From Beaufortia kweichowensis (lineage: Eukaryota; Chordata; Actinopteri; Cypriniformes; Gastromyzontidae), in NCBI GenBank assembly GCA_019155185.1, contig CM032806.1, positions 1,562,001 through 1,626,000 of the forward strand: a DNA stretch of 64,000 nucleotides. The letters are read 5' to 3'. This document shows positions 25,668-35,861 of the stretch, piece after piece. The notes below the pieces were generated by a model. That model searched no databases. It was not told the origin of the DNA and worked only from the letters and a program-made list of their open reading frames with translations. Position 1 is the first letter of the stretch, and each line of letters opens with the position of its first letter. Both the position numbers and the translations under genes were made by a program.

Positions 25668-25760
25668 CTGTATTCCCTGTAAGAACTCACACTACACATA
25701 ATCCTGATGAGAAGATGAAACCGAGCCATAACCGAGCCTGCGCCTGCCATAAAGTATCAT
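25668..25760 (+). CDS. Very tentative start exon, unknown protein
   Basis: An acceptor-like TTTTTATAG ends at 25667 (a second possible one ends at 25683) and a strong donor (TATCAT|GTAAGT) follows 25760. ATG at 25715 opens 15 codons and one base before the donor. An earlier ATG at 25707 stops at once. The encoded start is Cys-containing (RACACHK) and GC3-rich, but so short that chance is likely. It sits 1.6 kb downstream of the TATA candidate at 24104 and could be its second exon; no downstream partner was found. Confidence 0.15.
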
Positions 25761-27513
25761 GTAAGTTTGCTTTTTACTCAATTTCTTTGTAGATTTGACT
25801 ATTTTGTTATATATTTGACTAATTTATTCAAATGCATTTATTAAATACTGTTACAACTAAAAACTTACAAAAGTTAATTTTTTTTGCAATTTAAATTTGT
25901 GATGAACTGGTTGGTTTGCAATTTGTAAAAGTATTTATAAAAAAATACATTTTCTAAATGTGCATTCAATTCTAGGCCACGACTTTAACGCAATTTACAG
26001 TGATTAAAAAGCTTTTGCAGTGATTTAACTAAAGCAAAGTTGGATGCTCACATTGTCTGCCTCTCTTAGCAATAACAGCACATAAGGATGAATTAATTTT
26101 TGGGGAATTATGTTCAATAAATGTAAGAGAGGACTAAGTTAATATAAATTTGTATTGGACTCTCATCACAACAGAAATCTGTACATGCTTATATGTTTGC
26201 ATCTCTCTTTCGCTCTCTCGCTTGACAGACCAGTGTTTCATTTTTTGATTGGCAATAATAATCACTAATATCAACATTTCCTCCCATCTTCAACATCTGC
26301 CACAAAGTCTCATCATCAGGATTACTAGCATGAGAGACTAACCCGTGCCAGATAACTCATTAGACTTTAGGCTGTGCTGATGCTGGACATGGTCAAGGTT
26401 CAGTTGATCAGGGATGAGATGTCTTCATCTCTGCCAGTTGGATCCTTCAGTCCTGGGAACACATTTAAGCGCTAAACAAACAACCTGTTTGATGTGATCC
26501 AAATCAGATTGATTCTCCCAGCTGTTTTTATTCAGTCTCTAATACAACAGGATGCGAAGTAGCAACATGAGCTGAACAAATGAGCCGAGTTTGAGTGTCA
26601 AAACAATGAAAGACATAAATATTGTATATTGACACCGTGTTACCGTTAATTGTTGCATTCTTTGACTTTCTGATAAACCAGGGCATGGGATTTAAAAATG
26701 CATTCATCCCTGTTTATAATTTAGCTGTTAACAATTGTAAAAACTACACAATGATTTTAATATCAAACTTCTCTGGCAACCCTGACAGGCCCTGGCTGGA
26801 CTCGTGTCGATGGTAAAGGACTGCAAGCTTTTTTGCTGTTGATGAGGTAATAAGATTATTTGTTTTTTGTAGACAGAGATTTAATTTTGGTATATTTTGT
26901 ACATGTGTGAATGTGAGAAAGACTGGAGGGAAATGGTAAACTCATAAAATATTTCCTCTGGGGTTTGGCTTCATTTATTTCAAATAAAGTAACTTAGCCA
27001 TCCACAGCTAAAACAAAACCGCTACCACCGGCCTTGATGTTATCATGGAGAAACAAATGCATCATAAAAAATATAAATAAATATAATCTATCAACCTAAT
27101 AGATCAAAGTGGTTATTTTTGTGTTTGGTGATTAATGAGCCTGAGCTTTCTGTTTTCTCCACATGCTTTAGAAGATCTTCCACCTTGTTAAAAGCCCAAG
27201 GGAAACGGCATGGAAATATCCTACTTTACTGAAGTATCTGCCATTCTTCTTTGCTCTTAGATGACCCATTATGAAATCAGGAAGCAATGTAATGCTCACT
27301 TTCTCCAGTAAATAATATAACCCACCAATTACAGTATGTGTGCAGACAGACATAAAGTAACTCACAATTATTGTAGTTCAAGTAAACACTGTTGTATGAT
27401 TTAACTTAAATATATTCTGATGTTGAGTTGGATTTTTTTTTTAGGGGTGGTGTTTATTTTGTTAATTTTAATATTTTTCAATTTTTTGTCGTGACACTTA
27501 ATAAATAAATAAT
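25761..27513. other. Nothing firm
   Basis: AT-rich. Bases 26260-26560 are a more complex patch without splice logic. Confidence 0.3.
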
Positions 27514-27733
27514 AATAAAGGTGCTACAAAAGATTCTTCAAAGTGATGCTTAAAAGAACCATTTCTTTGTTACTTTTTATTATTTGTGACATTTTTTTTC
27601 GAACCATACTGCCAAAAAAAGACTATAAAAAGAAAGAAATTATTCTTTTGAGAATGTTTCCTAAACGGTTCTGTGGGGAACCAAAAATGATTATTTTATG
27701 GCATCATGTAGCGCCTTTATTTTTAAGAGTAAA
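27514..27733. repeat. Fold-back MITE, family 3
   Basis: The left arm AATAAAGGTGCTACAAAAGA is mirrored by the right arm GCGCCTTTATTTTTAAGAGTA. Inner words are AAAAGAACCATTTCTTTGTT, GACTATAAAAAGAAAGAAA and GGTTCTGTGGGGAACC. Confidence 0.88.
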
Positions 27734-27885
27734 TGGTCCCATAAGGAACTTTTAACATCCACACAACCTTTCTGTTGCAAAAGTTTCTGTATTGTGAAAA
27801 GAACTTCTGCAGACTGTAAAAATGTAGGAAAGAAATTGGTCTTAAAAGAACTGTTGACTGAAATGTCAAAAAAGGTTCTTCAATG
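27734..27885. repeat. MITE family 3, partial second copy in tandem
   Basis: ATGGTCCCATAAGGAACTTTT, GTAGGAAAGAAATTGGT and AAAAAAGGTTCTTCAATGG. It begins where the preceding copy ends, giving a head-to-tail or nested pair. Confidence 0.75.
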
Positions 27886-28059
27886 GTAAACCCTACGAAT
27901 CACCTGTTTTTTAAGACTGCATGTCTACTACAGGTGTAGTATCTGTCTATTAAAGCTGTATGAATGCATCCCATAATAAATAGCCAAGACCAGTTATGGC
28001 CTCATTATAAGTAAATCAATTCTATATATCAGTGTCATTTACAGGGGCAGTATTTGTTT

Positions 28060-28290
28060 CTCTGAACAGTGGTCCGGTCGGTATCATATTTTTCTCTGGC
28101 CGTAATGCCATCTGGCTACATTAAGCAGTATTTCGCCCTGCTACATCACAAGTGAAGTAAATGTATCTAATGATGAGAGATGGAGACTGGACTGCCCACA
28201 CTGCCAGCAGGAGAGATTACAGCCCAGCACGCTAACACAAACCATCACTGACCTGCTTTTCCTCCACATATTAATATTGCAAATCTTAAA
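28060..28290. promoter_or_regulatory. Candidate conserved non-coding element
   Basis: Complex GC-balanced block (GGCCGTAATGCCATCTGGCT at 28098, ATATTAATATTG at 28269). Composition only. Confidence 0.3.
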
Positions 28291-28423
28291 GGGGTCACGG
28301 CGTGAAAAATGAAGCCTTGCGTTTGACCTTGTGAAATAAATGTGCTGCTTTGGAAAAGTATAGTGTGGAGAAATATCTAGAAAGAAAAAACTGTCAATGT
28401 TTTCTCGAATATTCCCTTATTCC

Positions 28424-28495
28424 CTTCACAGATGCGAGAAAGTCATACGGGTTTGGAACAACATGAGGGTAAGTAAACGATGACAGAATGTTTTG
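28424..28495 (+). repeat. MITE family 1, right arm only
   Basis: GAAAGTCATACGGGTTTGGA, then AACATGAGGGTAAGTAAACG and ATGACAGAATG, the standard right half of the family. Confidence 0.85.
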
Positions 28496-28521
28496 AAATA
28501 AATTTGTTGGATTTTTGCAAG

Positions 28522-28655
28522 CTATTTCTGGAGAGTTTTGTCTTTCATGTGGAGTTGAGCGACTGACTCACCGTTTCTCTCTGATTCACTCCATCACTGA
28601 TGCCACACATCTCGTCTGTGAAGCAGACACGAGTCGACACGTGAGGCTGCAGACG
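28522..28655 (+). CDS. Candidate internal coding exon, unknown protein
   Basis: I do not recognise the protein. An acceptor-like TTTTTGCAAG ends at 28521, with a mediocre pyrimidine tract, and a strong donor (CTGCAGACG|GTGAGTAG) follows 28655. Only one plus-strand frame is open across it (44 codons plus two bases), with a GC3-rich composition in the 3' two thirds and no membrane or known motif. It would join a phase 1 intron to a phase 0 intron. A minus-strand frame (28545-28748) is also open, which weakens the case. The sequence begins 27 bp after a MITE arm, so the acceptor would lie next to transposon DNA. It may be a real exon, an exonised segment or chance. Confidence 0.25.
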
Positions 28656-29009
28656 GTGAGTAGAAACACGGCTTACTGTATGTTCTCTCAACCCTGTTGC
28701 CAAGGATATTTTTAGCTCGCCCAACCTGCCGATTGCTTTAACGAACAACAGCCTATGGTCATCTGTGTTTATTACATTGTTAATGTCAAATCACTGTCTC
28801 GCTCGCTTAATAAACTCTCTCTGACACGCTGACTTTATTGCTTCCATTCAAAACCTAGAGATCTTGTCTTGCTGTTTGCATATGAAGCTGACGGCATGAA
28901 AACTGAGATGGACTCTCATATGGCACTGAAAGTGTTGTAGACATACATTAAATAGTGCGAGACTTTGTTCTTAGCACTCGATATGATGTTAACAACGTAC
29001 TGTTGTAAA
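28656..29009. other. Nothing recognised
   Basis: Unique-looking sequence without open frames of note. Confidence 0.35.
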
Positions 29010-29135
29010 GAACTATTACCACTAACACTATATATTTACTTTATAGGCAATGAAATATATATTTTGGATAACCTTTTCTTATCACTTTGTTGCAGTGCAT
29101 TCTGGGATTGCAGAATGAATATACATGCTGTGTGT
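29010..29135 (+). repeat. Dispersed repeat copy (GTTGCAGTGCATTCTGGGA family)
   Basis: Matches 3600-3700 through TTGTTGCAGTGCATT, TGGGAT and a shared ATACATG word. In both places another shared repeat (4036 and 29197 copies) lies shortly downstream. Confidence 0.5.
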
Positions 29136-29196
29136 TTTTGTTGAAAAGCTTTGATCTGTTGGTAAGCTATTGTTCATATATATTTATAAGTACAAA

Positions 29197-29365
29197 TTTG
29201 ACCACGTGTGTGAAAAATCAAAAGTCATTTTCTTTGTAATTTATTGGTTTCTACATACAGAAATTCCAAATAATGTAAAAAATATTTTGTGAAAATATAA
29301 TCCTGAAATCCGAGTAAGGCCGTGTCAAATATTAAAGCCAAATTTTCTGGGCAAAATAATAAAAT
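29197..29365 (+). repeat. Dispersed repeat copy 2 (partner at 4036-4225)
   Basis: See the shared ordered words TGTGTGAAAA, AAAGTCATTTT, TGGTTTCTACATA, AGTAAGGC and GTCAAA. Moderately diverged. Confidence 0.65.
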
Positions 29366-29559
29366 GTGGTGTATTTCAGTATTCAGTGTAAGTATTCTGT
29401 TTGGAAGTCTATGATATCAGCAATACAAACACAATATCCATGTTTGTATATCAATTTTATGATTATGACTAATTTAATGCCTTTCATATTCAGATTTTTA
29501 TACCTTGGCCTGAATTTTCTAATAATTTTCACTATTGAATGAAATATAAATATATATAT

Positions 29560-29602
29560 TTACATTCATGCATTTGGCAGATGCTTTTCGGCTAAGCTGA
29601 TA
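29560..29602 (-). repeat. SINE 3' segment fragment, minus strand
   Basis: TTTACATTCATGCATTTGGCA then GATGCTTTTCGGCTAAGCTG, the complement of the V-SINE-like tail with several substitutions. Confidence 0.6.
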
Positions 29603-29689
29603 TGATTTTTTTCTCCAGCTAATAAAGAACACAAGCAGTTTATTCTACACGCCTTCATTCAAAGGTAGATATCATATTTTTTTTTCTTT

Positions 29690-30060
29690 TTAGACATGGC
29701 CTTCATGAGCCGGTTGGCCTACACATTAACACCATCCGCTTTACAAGCACCCAGCAGCTTTTTTTGAGACCGAGTCGGAATTGCTTGAGATACAGCGAGC
29801 GCTTCACTCACACGAGGTGACCTTAGTTTTGATGTATGTCCTGCTCCGGTTGCCGGCTGCTGACTCAGGGGCTAAAGGGAGTGAAAACTCTCTCCGTGCA
29901 TCTGTCATTAGATTTAGAGGCTCCGCAGGTCTTCAGAGTTCCCAGTCTATTGGATTTATGGCTCTCAAACACATTCATGGCCCTTTATTAATAGTCCTGC
30001 TCCCTGCAGGCGTCTGTGTGTGGGAGTCAGCAAGTTAAGGTGGAGGTCACATGACTGTAT
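29690..30060. promoter_or_regulatory. Candidate conserved non-coding element
   Basis: The block is among the most GC-balanced of the window (GGTTGCCGGCTGCTGACTCAGG at 29847 holds a TGACTCA AP-1 site; CCTTTATTAATAGTCC at 29982). An 85-codon plus-strand frame has no splice support. Confidence 0.4.
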
Positions 30061-30339
30061 GATACAGTCACACATCTGCATCACTTCTGCTGTCTGACAC
30101 CATGCTTTTATTAAAGCAGCTTGAAAGTAGTTGTTTACGTTGCGACGCATTGTGTTTCTGTTTTTATTTCAGTGTTTTTGAAGATATCATGAAACTGTCT
30201 CCTTTATTCTGAATGGGATTCCAGTTAGAGTAAGAATCTAAAGACATCTACTGTATAAGATGAGAAATGTTTGAGTTGATTTTGGGGTCTTTAATTATAT
30301 TGACTTTTGATGTCAGACTTGAGGTCAGTTTGTGATATT

Positions 30340-30515
30340 GTTGAGATCTCTTTTTATACTCTAACAGAGACGATTGTAAGAATTCTGAGTCTTTTTCTCA
30401 GGAGAAATGTCTGAGATGCAGATGAGACTTAAGAGACAAAAGTGTCAGTGTGTTCTCTGGTAAATATTGTTGTTGTCTTGGAGAGATAACTGAGATAATA
30501 AAGAGATGTCATCAG
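30340..30515 (+). repeat. Dispersed GAGATCTCTT/TCTCAGGAG repeat, copy 1
   Basis: Shares with 61445-61600, in order and with similar spacing, GAGATCTCTT, TCTCAGGAG, a CTGAGATGCAGA word and an AGATAATAAAGAGATGTCAT / AGATATTAAAAGGATCTCAT stretch. Class unknown; probably another cyprinid fold-back element. Confidence 0.55.
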
Positions 30516-30707
30516 TGACCTCGTATCCTAATCAGAAAAACTGGTTGCTGGACTAGATGGACTTTTGAACCTATGCTTCCTCCAAATTCTATAAACAGCT
30601 TTTCTATTATTTTGTTACTATATATGAAGTAAGTAGCTTGGGTTTTTGTTGACAAATTTTGAGGAAAGGTTCAATTTTGCACTGGAGCTCTTTATTTCTT
30701 GTTTCAG

Positions 30708-30851
30708 ACTGCAATGGGTTTCATTTGTGAGATGCTGAACATCCAGAGAAGAGTGTCTGGTCATTTAGTCACCTATGACATCATCAGAGAAACGCGTCTC
30801 GTCATAAGGGAGCGTCCACATTTTGACTTGTCACAACTGTTTTTGATGATG
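30708..30851 (+). CDS. Candidate 144-bp internal coding exon, unknown protein
   Basis: I do not recognise the protein. It has the best splice signals in the window: acceptor TTTATTTCTTGTTTCAG ending at 30707 and donor TTGATGATG|GTGAGTG after 30851. The frame is open for exactly 48 codons with phase 0 introns on both sides. The peptide looks like an amphipathic alpha-helical stretch (hydrophobics spaced with Arg/Glu: VIRERPHFDLSQLF), as found inside large scaffold or armadillo-like proteins, but no domain can be named. Length 144 is divisible by three. The neighbours are repeats on both sides (30340-30515 and 30908-31045), so an exonised transposon piece is possible. Confidence 0.4.
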
Positions 30852-30907
30852 GTGAGTGATGGATGTCTTGTGTCATGCGGGTGTGAATGATTTGGCATAT
30901 AAAAACA

Positions 30908-31045
30908 GAATAGAAGAACCATTTGTTTTCAGTCAAATATTCTTAAAAGAACCATTTCTTTCTTACCTTTTTATAATCTAAAGAACATTTTCTTTATTGA
31001 GCCAATCAGCCAAAAATAGTTCTTCTATGGCATTTCAATTTTATC
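30908..31045. repeat. MITE family 3, partial
   Basis: TAGAAGAACCATTTGTTTTC, TCTTACCTTTTTATAATCTA and AGTTCTTCTATGGCATTTC. Both ends lack the full terminal arms. Confidence 0.8.
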
Positions 31046-31326
31046 TATGTGCCATTTCTTGACCCACATTTTGTTTTTGTCATGTTAAGGAAATCATTTA
31101 GTTTCACATTGACATGACTACTGTAAGTCTCTTGTGTCAATGTTGGAAGGACTTTCTGTCTTATCCATTCAGTAGAAATGAAGGTGATTTTGGTGACACC
31201 AGTTGGCATGAGATATATCAATGTCTCACGCAGCTGTTCTCTATGAAGTTTCTCTATGAAACCATCAAACCCAAAGCCCCCAAATATTCTGCCACTTCAA
31301 CACTTTTAGTCTTCAATCAGAGCTAA

Positions 31327-31690
31327 AAGCTTTACATAGAAAAAGAGAAAAAATGGAAATGTAACATGCAATAATAGGCACTTTGTCAAGTCAGTTGACA
31401 CATCCTTGACATGCTTCATCTTTGTTGAGCATCTGAATAAACATTGTGTGCTGACTGTCATGCTTGATTATTGTATTAATATTCCACAAAACATTTATAT
31501 TAATCTCTGGTGTTCTAAGGGGCAGGATCTTAAGAGCAAAGCAAAGTAATGCAGTGCGGTGTTCTTTCCTATTTCTAATGGAATACTGGAAGTAATCATG
31601 ATTATAAGTAAGCTTTTATTTGGTCAATGTCCAAGGCTTCATAAATATCTTTTACTTCTGAATTTACAGATATTTACGGTTTCTTCCCTT
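31327..31690. other. Nothing recognised
   Basis: AT-rich flank of the CA array. Confidence 0.35.
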
Positions 31691-31733
31691 CACACACACA
31701 CACACACACACGTAAACAAACACACACACACGT

Positions 31734-31777
<44 letters not shown>

Positions 31778-31884
31778 ACACACACACACACACACACGTA
31801 AACACACACACACACACACACACACGTAAACACACACACACACACACACACGTAAACAAACACACACACACGTAAACAAACACA
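31691..31884 (+). repeat. (CA)n microsatellite with seven CGTA interruptions
   Basis: Pure CA runs separated by CGTAAA (six times) and CGTACA (once), at 31711, 31731, 31775, 31797, 31825, 31851 and 31871. The spread of the same interruption through the array implies block duplication, not only slippage. Open frames over it are artefacts. Confidence 0.99.
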
Positions 31885-32427
31885 AATGCATTATTTATAG
31901 CCTGCTAAATTACACAGACGTTATGAATTGACCAAGTAATGAAAATGTTGACTGGCTGAATTTTAATTTACCAAACTATTTCTCATGTTCTGACATTGGC
32001 ATAAGTCTGTATCAATGAAGCTTAAAGAAATAAAATATACACAGTCTTCTTTACATACACAGATGAGAGAATGAGCTGATTAAAATTTAAGGAAATACTG
32101 GTTGATTTATGCAGATAGTAATTTCAGAAATATAACTGGTCAAGACTTCACTAAACACGTTTAATGAGTCAATTCTCAGCGCCGCTCTGATTTACTGGAT
32201 CTCTGGTGTAATGTACTTTTATTGATTGATCCTGAGTATTACATTTTGATGGGTAAAATGTCCCACGTCGCTTGTGCGAGTGGTGTGGCTTGATGAGGAG
32301 AGGAGTGCTATTACGTTTCTAAGTAAACAGATTTAACAGATCCTAAAATGCCAAGCATTGGAGAAAGCTAGGCTGTATTAAATATGGAGTTGGTTAAAGT
32401 TGGTCTCTTTATCTGAGGTCAGCATCC
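31885..32427. other. Nothing recognised
   Basis: AT-rich. A CCCACGTCGCTTGTGCGAG patch at 32262 is isolated. Confidence 0.35.
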
Positions 32428-32525
32428 TCTCAGAACACCTTAGCAACCACTTGTAACTTCTTACTGTAGCAATGACATATCAACGGCATAGCAAACTACC
32501 AGAGGACTTTAGCATTGTGACAAGC
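32428..32525 (+). repeat. Decayed AGCAACCAC minisatellite
   Basis: CAGAACACCTTAGCAACCAC, TAGCAATGAC and CATAGCAAACTACCAGA at about 20-bp spacing. The same unit forms the clean array at 47659-47875. Confidence 0.65.
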
Positions 32526-32639
32526 ACCCGTGAAAAATAAATTGCTATTAGAGTTTGTTTTTTGTTTTCTTAACATAACACATAATGTCCCTTTGCACTG
32601 CCATAATTTCCCAGTGGATGTTTGACATTAATTCTTAGA

Positions 32640-33000
32640 AATAAATTCGCTCAATGCTCAAGGATTTGCACGTGGTACGGCCTCCTCCGGGCATTTTTTA
32701 ATCCTGGATTTTGGATTTTAAATCAAAATTCGGAATTAGTCGTGTAATCCGTGGCTTTTCGAATGACTGGTGCTTTAATGGGACTTTAGAGGTTGTAAAG
32801 GTGACCGTTACATAATGCAATTGACACTAATGGTACAGTAAATAAACAGCTCGCTAATTAAAGCACAATGGATTTCATTATTAGCAAAGCCTGTGTATTA
32901 ACAAGCTTATGATTTAATATGAAGAGTAAAGCTTGAGATAATTAGCCGACTCTTCTTCTTGCAACTTATATTATGGTGTACTTCTTGATATAATGATGTA
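32640..33000. promoter_or_regulatory. Candidate homeodomain-rich enhancer
   Basis: Within 300 bp there are AATTAGTCGTGTAATCC (32733), GCTTTAATGGG, CATAATGCAATTGAC, CTCGCTAATTAAAGC (32850), TTTCATTATTAGC, GATTTAATATG and GATAATTAGCC (32936). Such clustered ATTA/TAAT words in a more complex background are typical of developmental enhancers. Conservation is untested. Confidence 0.45.
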
Positions 33001-33021
33001 AGTGAATGATGAAATATTTCA

Positions 33022-33200
33022 CAGATCACTTGCTCGTGTTGTCGAAGATTTCATCAGTAATCATCAACATTTGATGGACTCCTGTTTTCTTTAAAAGTGA
33101 AGCTTTGTCAGCAACTGTTTGAGGAGCTTTTGACGATGTTAAAGCGTTGGAGTGTGGAGGTGTTAATGAAGGGGTTTTGTTTTCTTTGTCTGTGATATTC
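33022..33200 (+). repeat. Diverged local duplication, copy 1
   Basis: Begins with CAGATCACTTGCTCGTGTTG followed by TCGA, identical to 35533, then ATGGACTCCT, AAAAGTGAAGCTTTGTCAGC, AACTGTTTGAG and GTGTGGAGGTGTTAATG. It lacks a roughly 25-bp segment present in copy 2. Confidence 0.85.
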
Positions 33201-33316
33201 TTACTGATTCACCATTATACATGCAAACTTTTAGGTTCGTCATCGACAGACCATCCTCTGTGGATTCTCATTGATGGGAGCTGATGGCCCGAGGCTCAGA
33301 TCTTACGTCTTGCTGT

Positions 33317-35157
33317 GTAAGTATGTTAATCAGAGTCTGGCCACCCACCGCTGTGCATTACTTCCACAAACCCTGTAGTCGGTGGATGCTGAAATCATTT
33401 CTTTTTATATATGGAAACATTTTAATGTCATTGCAAAGGGTTTTCACACTTGGGTTGAACCTGAGAGTGATTCCTGCTCCCAGCCGCCTCAACAGGTCTC
33501 TTTTAAACTTGTATAGTTACCATTTTATATTTGCACCATCAACAAAAAAGCCATAGGATTTCTGTATTTGCCAAAGTTTTTGAAGGATTCTGGCAACAGG
33601 TCATTCTTTTTTAGTTTTATTTGAAGATCTTTATAGCAAGTAGATTAAATACTCACAAGCAGAACTTGTCTATGAGTCATGTCTAAAAAATGATCTGAAG
33701 TTATTACTTTTACATAGACTAAAAATCTGTAGGTTGTGCGTGTTTTCATTAATTCCTTGAGTGGATTTCTATGTGCATCCATTAATTTTCACTGCTGTAT
33801 TTCGATTTTTTTTTCCACCGCTGTCTGTTATTTACAGTAGGTGAGAGGATCAGACGACCTCACCCCTTAACCCACATAAATAAAATGAACCGTGCATGAT
33901 AACTTTACATATTAGTCAGTCACAGACACGCAGCCAAAACTCAGAGATTGTTAAGCCCCCTAAAGTGTTTAAGATATTACAAGTCTATGAGCGATAGAGT
34001 AAATCTCCACGATAGACTTGCGCAGCACGTCATCACTAATCTCTTCTGCACTTCTGTGAAAATTGATTCAATGTAAAGCTCAAGCCAATAAGTCATAAAG
34101 TGCCGTGATTCATTGTCCTCTAAGGAAGGCGAAAGTACAAACTCACTAAAATGTTGGGATAAAAAAAGATCGTCTAATGTAAGTGGGTTAACAAAAAGGC
34201 CTCGTGAGCGGCAAGACGGATGCGTTTTACTGCCACTGAGGCACTTAGTGAGAACTCTATTAAAGTTTTATTTCAGAAACTCCACCCAAGCATGTAAATC
34301 TTTTACACTCCACCAGTCAGTGTAGCTCAACGTTGAACACGCAGGACAGAAATGAACGAAAACTGAATCTGGAGCAACGTTCACACTGTGTCTAAGTACG
34401 GATGTCACTCCTCTTAAGCGTTTAAATCTGTTCTGTGCATGCAGACTAATCCACAAACAAACAAACAAAATCATGTAGCAACAATGTTTATATTGTGTAA
34501 TGTATAGCTGTGTGTACAGAACCAAACTAAGTAATTAGTTGTTAATGCAATGTTGTCACAAATGTTGACGCTCTCGTTCTCTCTTTGCTGTAGATCTTCC
34601 ACCAGCCCTGCATACATAACTCACAGAAATGCTCACAGGATTGTGCTCTAATTCCAGTCTGTAAATGCCTGTCTGTCTAAAAAAAAGTGACATAGGAAAT
34701 ATCTGTTTGGAACATCTGTTCTGGAGGCAGAGCCTTGACTCTACTGAAATGTTTTGTGCTGTTGGTCACTGACTCACTGCCCTCATTTCAACATGCTTGC
34801 TAAACTAGTTCTGTCTGCCAAAGGAGGCGTTCAACACGATTGTTTAGATTTTAGCATTTAAGAGGCTAATGCAATTAGACAGTTCAGTGATTCTGAAAAA
34901 AACATGTCTTATAATTAGGAAGAGCATGGATTGTGTGATCCAAACCCTTATCATCATTCAGCATGTCTGTCTACTTTTTACGGCACTGATTTGCAATGGT
35001 TTTGAATTTGCATTTATTTTGGGGATGTTAGAATGTTAGATTTTAAAACATACCAGATGGTGTTGTGTTCCACTTTTGAGATTGTCAGCTACTAAACAGT
35101 GAATATTCGACTTCATTTGCAGAATCTCATAGTGATTGGAAATGTAGGTTGGGTTCC
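33317..35157. other. Nothing firm
   Basis: Mixed sequence. An 82-bp exon-like block just before it (33235-33316) is discussed under findings. Open frames at 33284-33556 and 34113-34525 lack codon or splice support. Confidence 0.3.
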
Positions 35158-35159
35158 TT

Positions 35160-35433
35160 TACTCTTAAAATTAAACGCGATTCAAAAGATTCTTCACAGT
35201 GATGTCATAAAAGAACCATTTTTGGTTCCAAAAAAACTTTTCTGATAAAGTTTCCTTAAAAGGACCATTTCTTTTCTTTACCTTTTTATAGTCTGAAGAA
35301 CCTTTTACCACGTTAAAGTAGAAGGTTCTTACATATTTTTTTCACATGTTAAAGTGTCTTTATGGAACCATTCATAAAGTAAAAAATGGTTCTTTGTTTA
35401 GCATTGTGAAACACCTTTATTTTCAGGAGTGTA
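35160..35433. repeat. Fold-back MITE, family 3 (near full length)
   Basis: The left end TACTCTTAAAATTAAACGCG is mirrored by the right end CACCTTTATTTTCAGGAGTG, giving imperfect terminal inverted repeats. The interior has GAAGAACCTTTTACCACG and a returning TGGTTCTTTG arm. Non-autonomous, no coding capacity. Confidence 0.9.
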
Positions 35434-35532
35434 GGTAAAAAATAAATAAAAATTTAAAAATAAAAATTTAAATGTCCACAACTGCAAATACATTATTGCA
35501 CATTGTAGTCATATGTAAATATGTTCAATTTA

Positions 35533-35712
35533 CAGATCACTTGCTCGTGTTGTCGAGCATTCTGCAAATGCAACAGTTGGAAATTGATGGCCTCCTTGAC
35601 TTTGCTACGGAGAAATCCGCCATTTTCTTAAAAGGTAAAGCTTGGTCAGCAACTTTTTGAGTAGCGTATGACAATGTTAAAGCATTGGAGCGTGGAGGTG
35701 TTAATGGGGTCC
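35533..35712 (+). repeat. Diverged local duplication, copy 2
   Basis: Partner of 33022-33200. Carries an extra segment (about GACTTTGCTACGGAGAAATC at 35597) and then rejoins at AAAGGTAAAGCTTGGTCAGC and GCGTGGAGGTGTTAATG. The copy could be read as an exon: acceptor-like TTTACAG before 35533, open frame and AAAAG|GTAAAG donor at about 35632. Confidence 0.85.
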
Positions 35713-35861
35713 TTTGAGAATATTTCTTGAAGTGTGATTATATGGCCATGAGACCATCTCATCACCTGCGATCACATGAATGAATATACGACCACCATTT
35801 AACTCCAGCACTATTGATTACCTTATCTTATGCTGATAAACCATTAAAGCTCTTCATGCAG

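Noticed and set aside
26762..26814. 24-bp micro-exon between CCTGACAG and GTAAAG
   Set aside because: Too short to judge, and the flanking signals are common by chance.
31114..31326. 71-codon plus-strand frame with somewhat protein-like sequence
   Set aside because: No good acceptor in frame, no ATG context, and it starts just beyond a MITE; less convincing than the blocks kept.
31664..31891. Val-Cys repeat proteins
   Set aside because: Translation of the (CA)n array.
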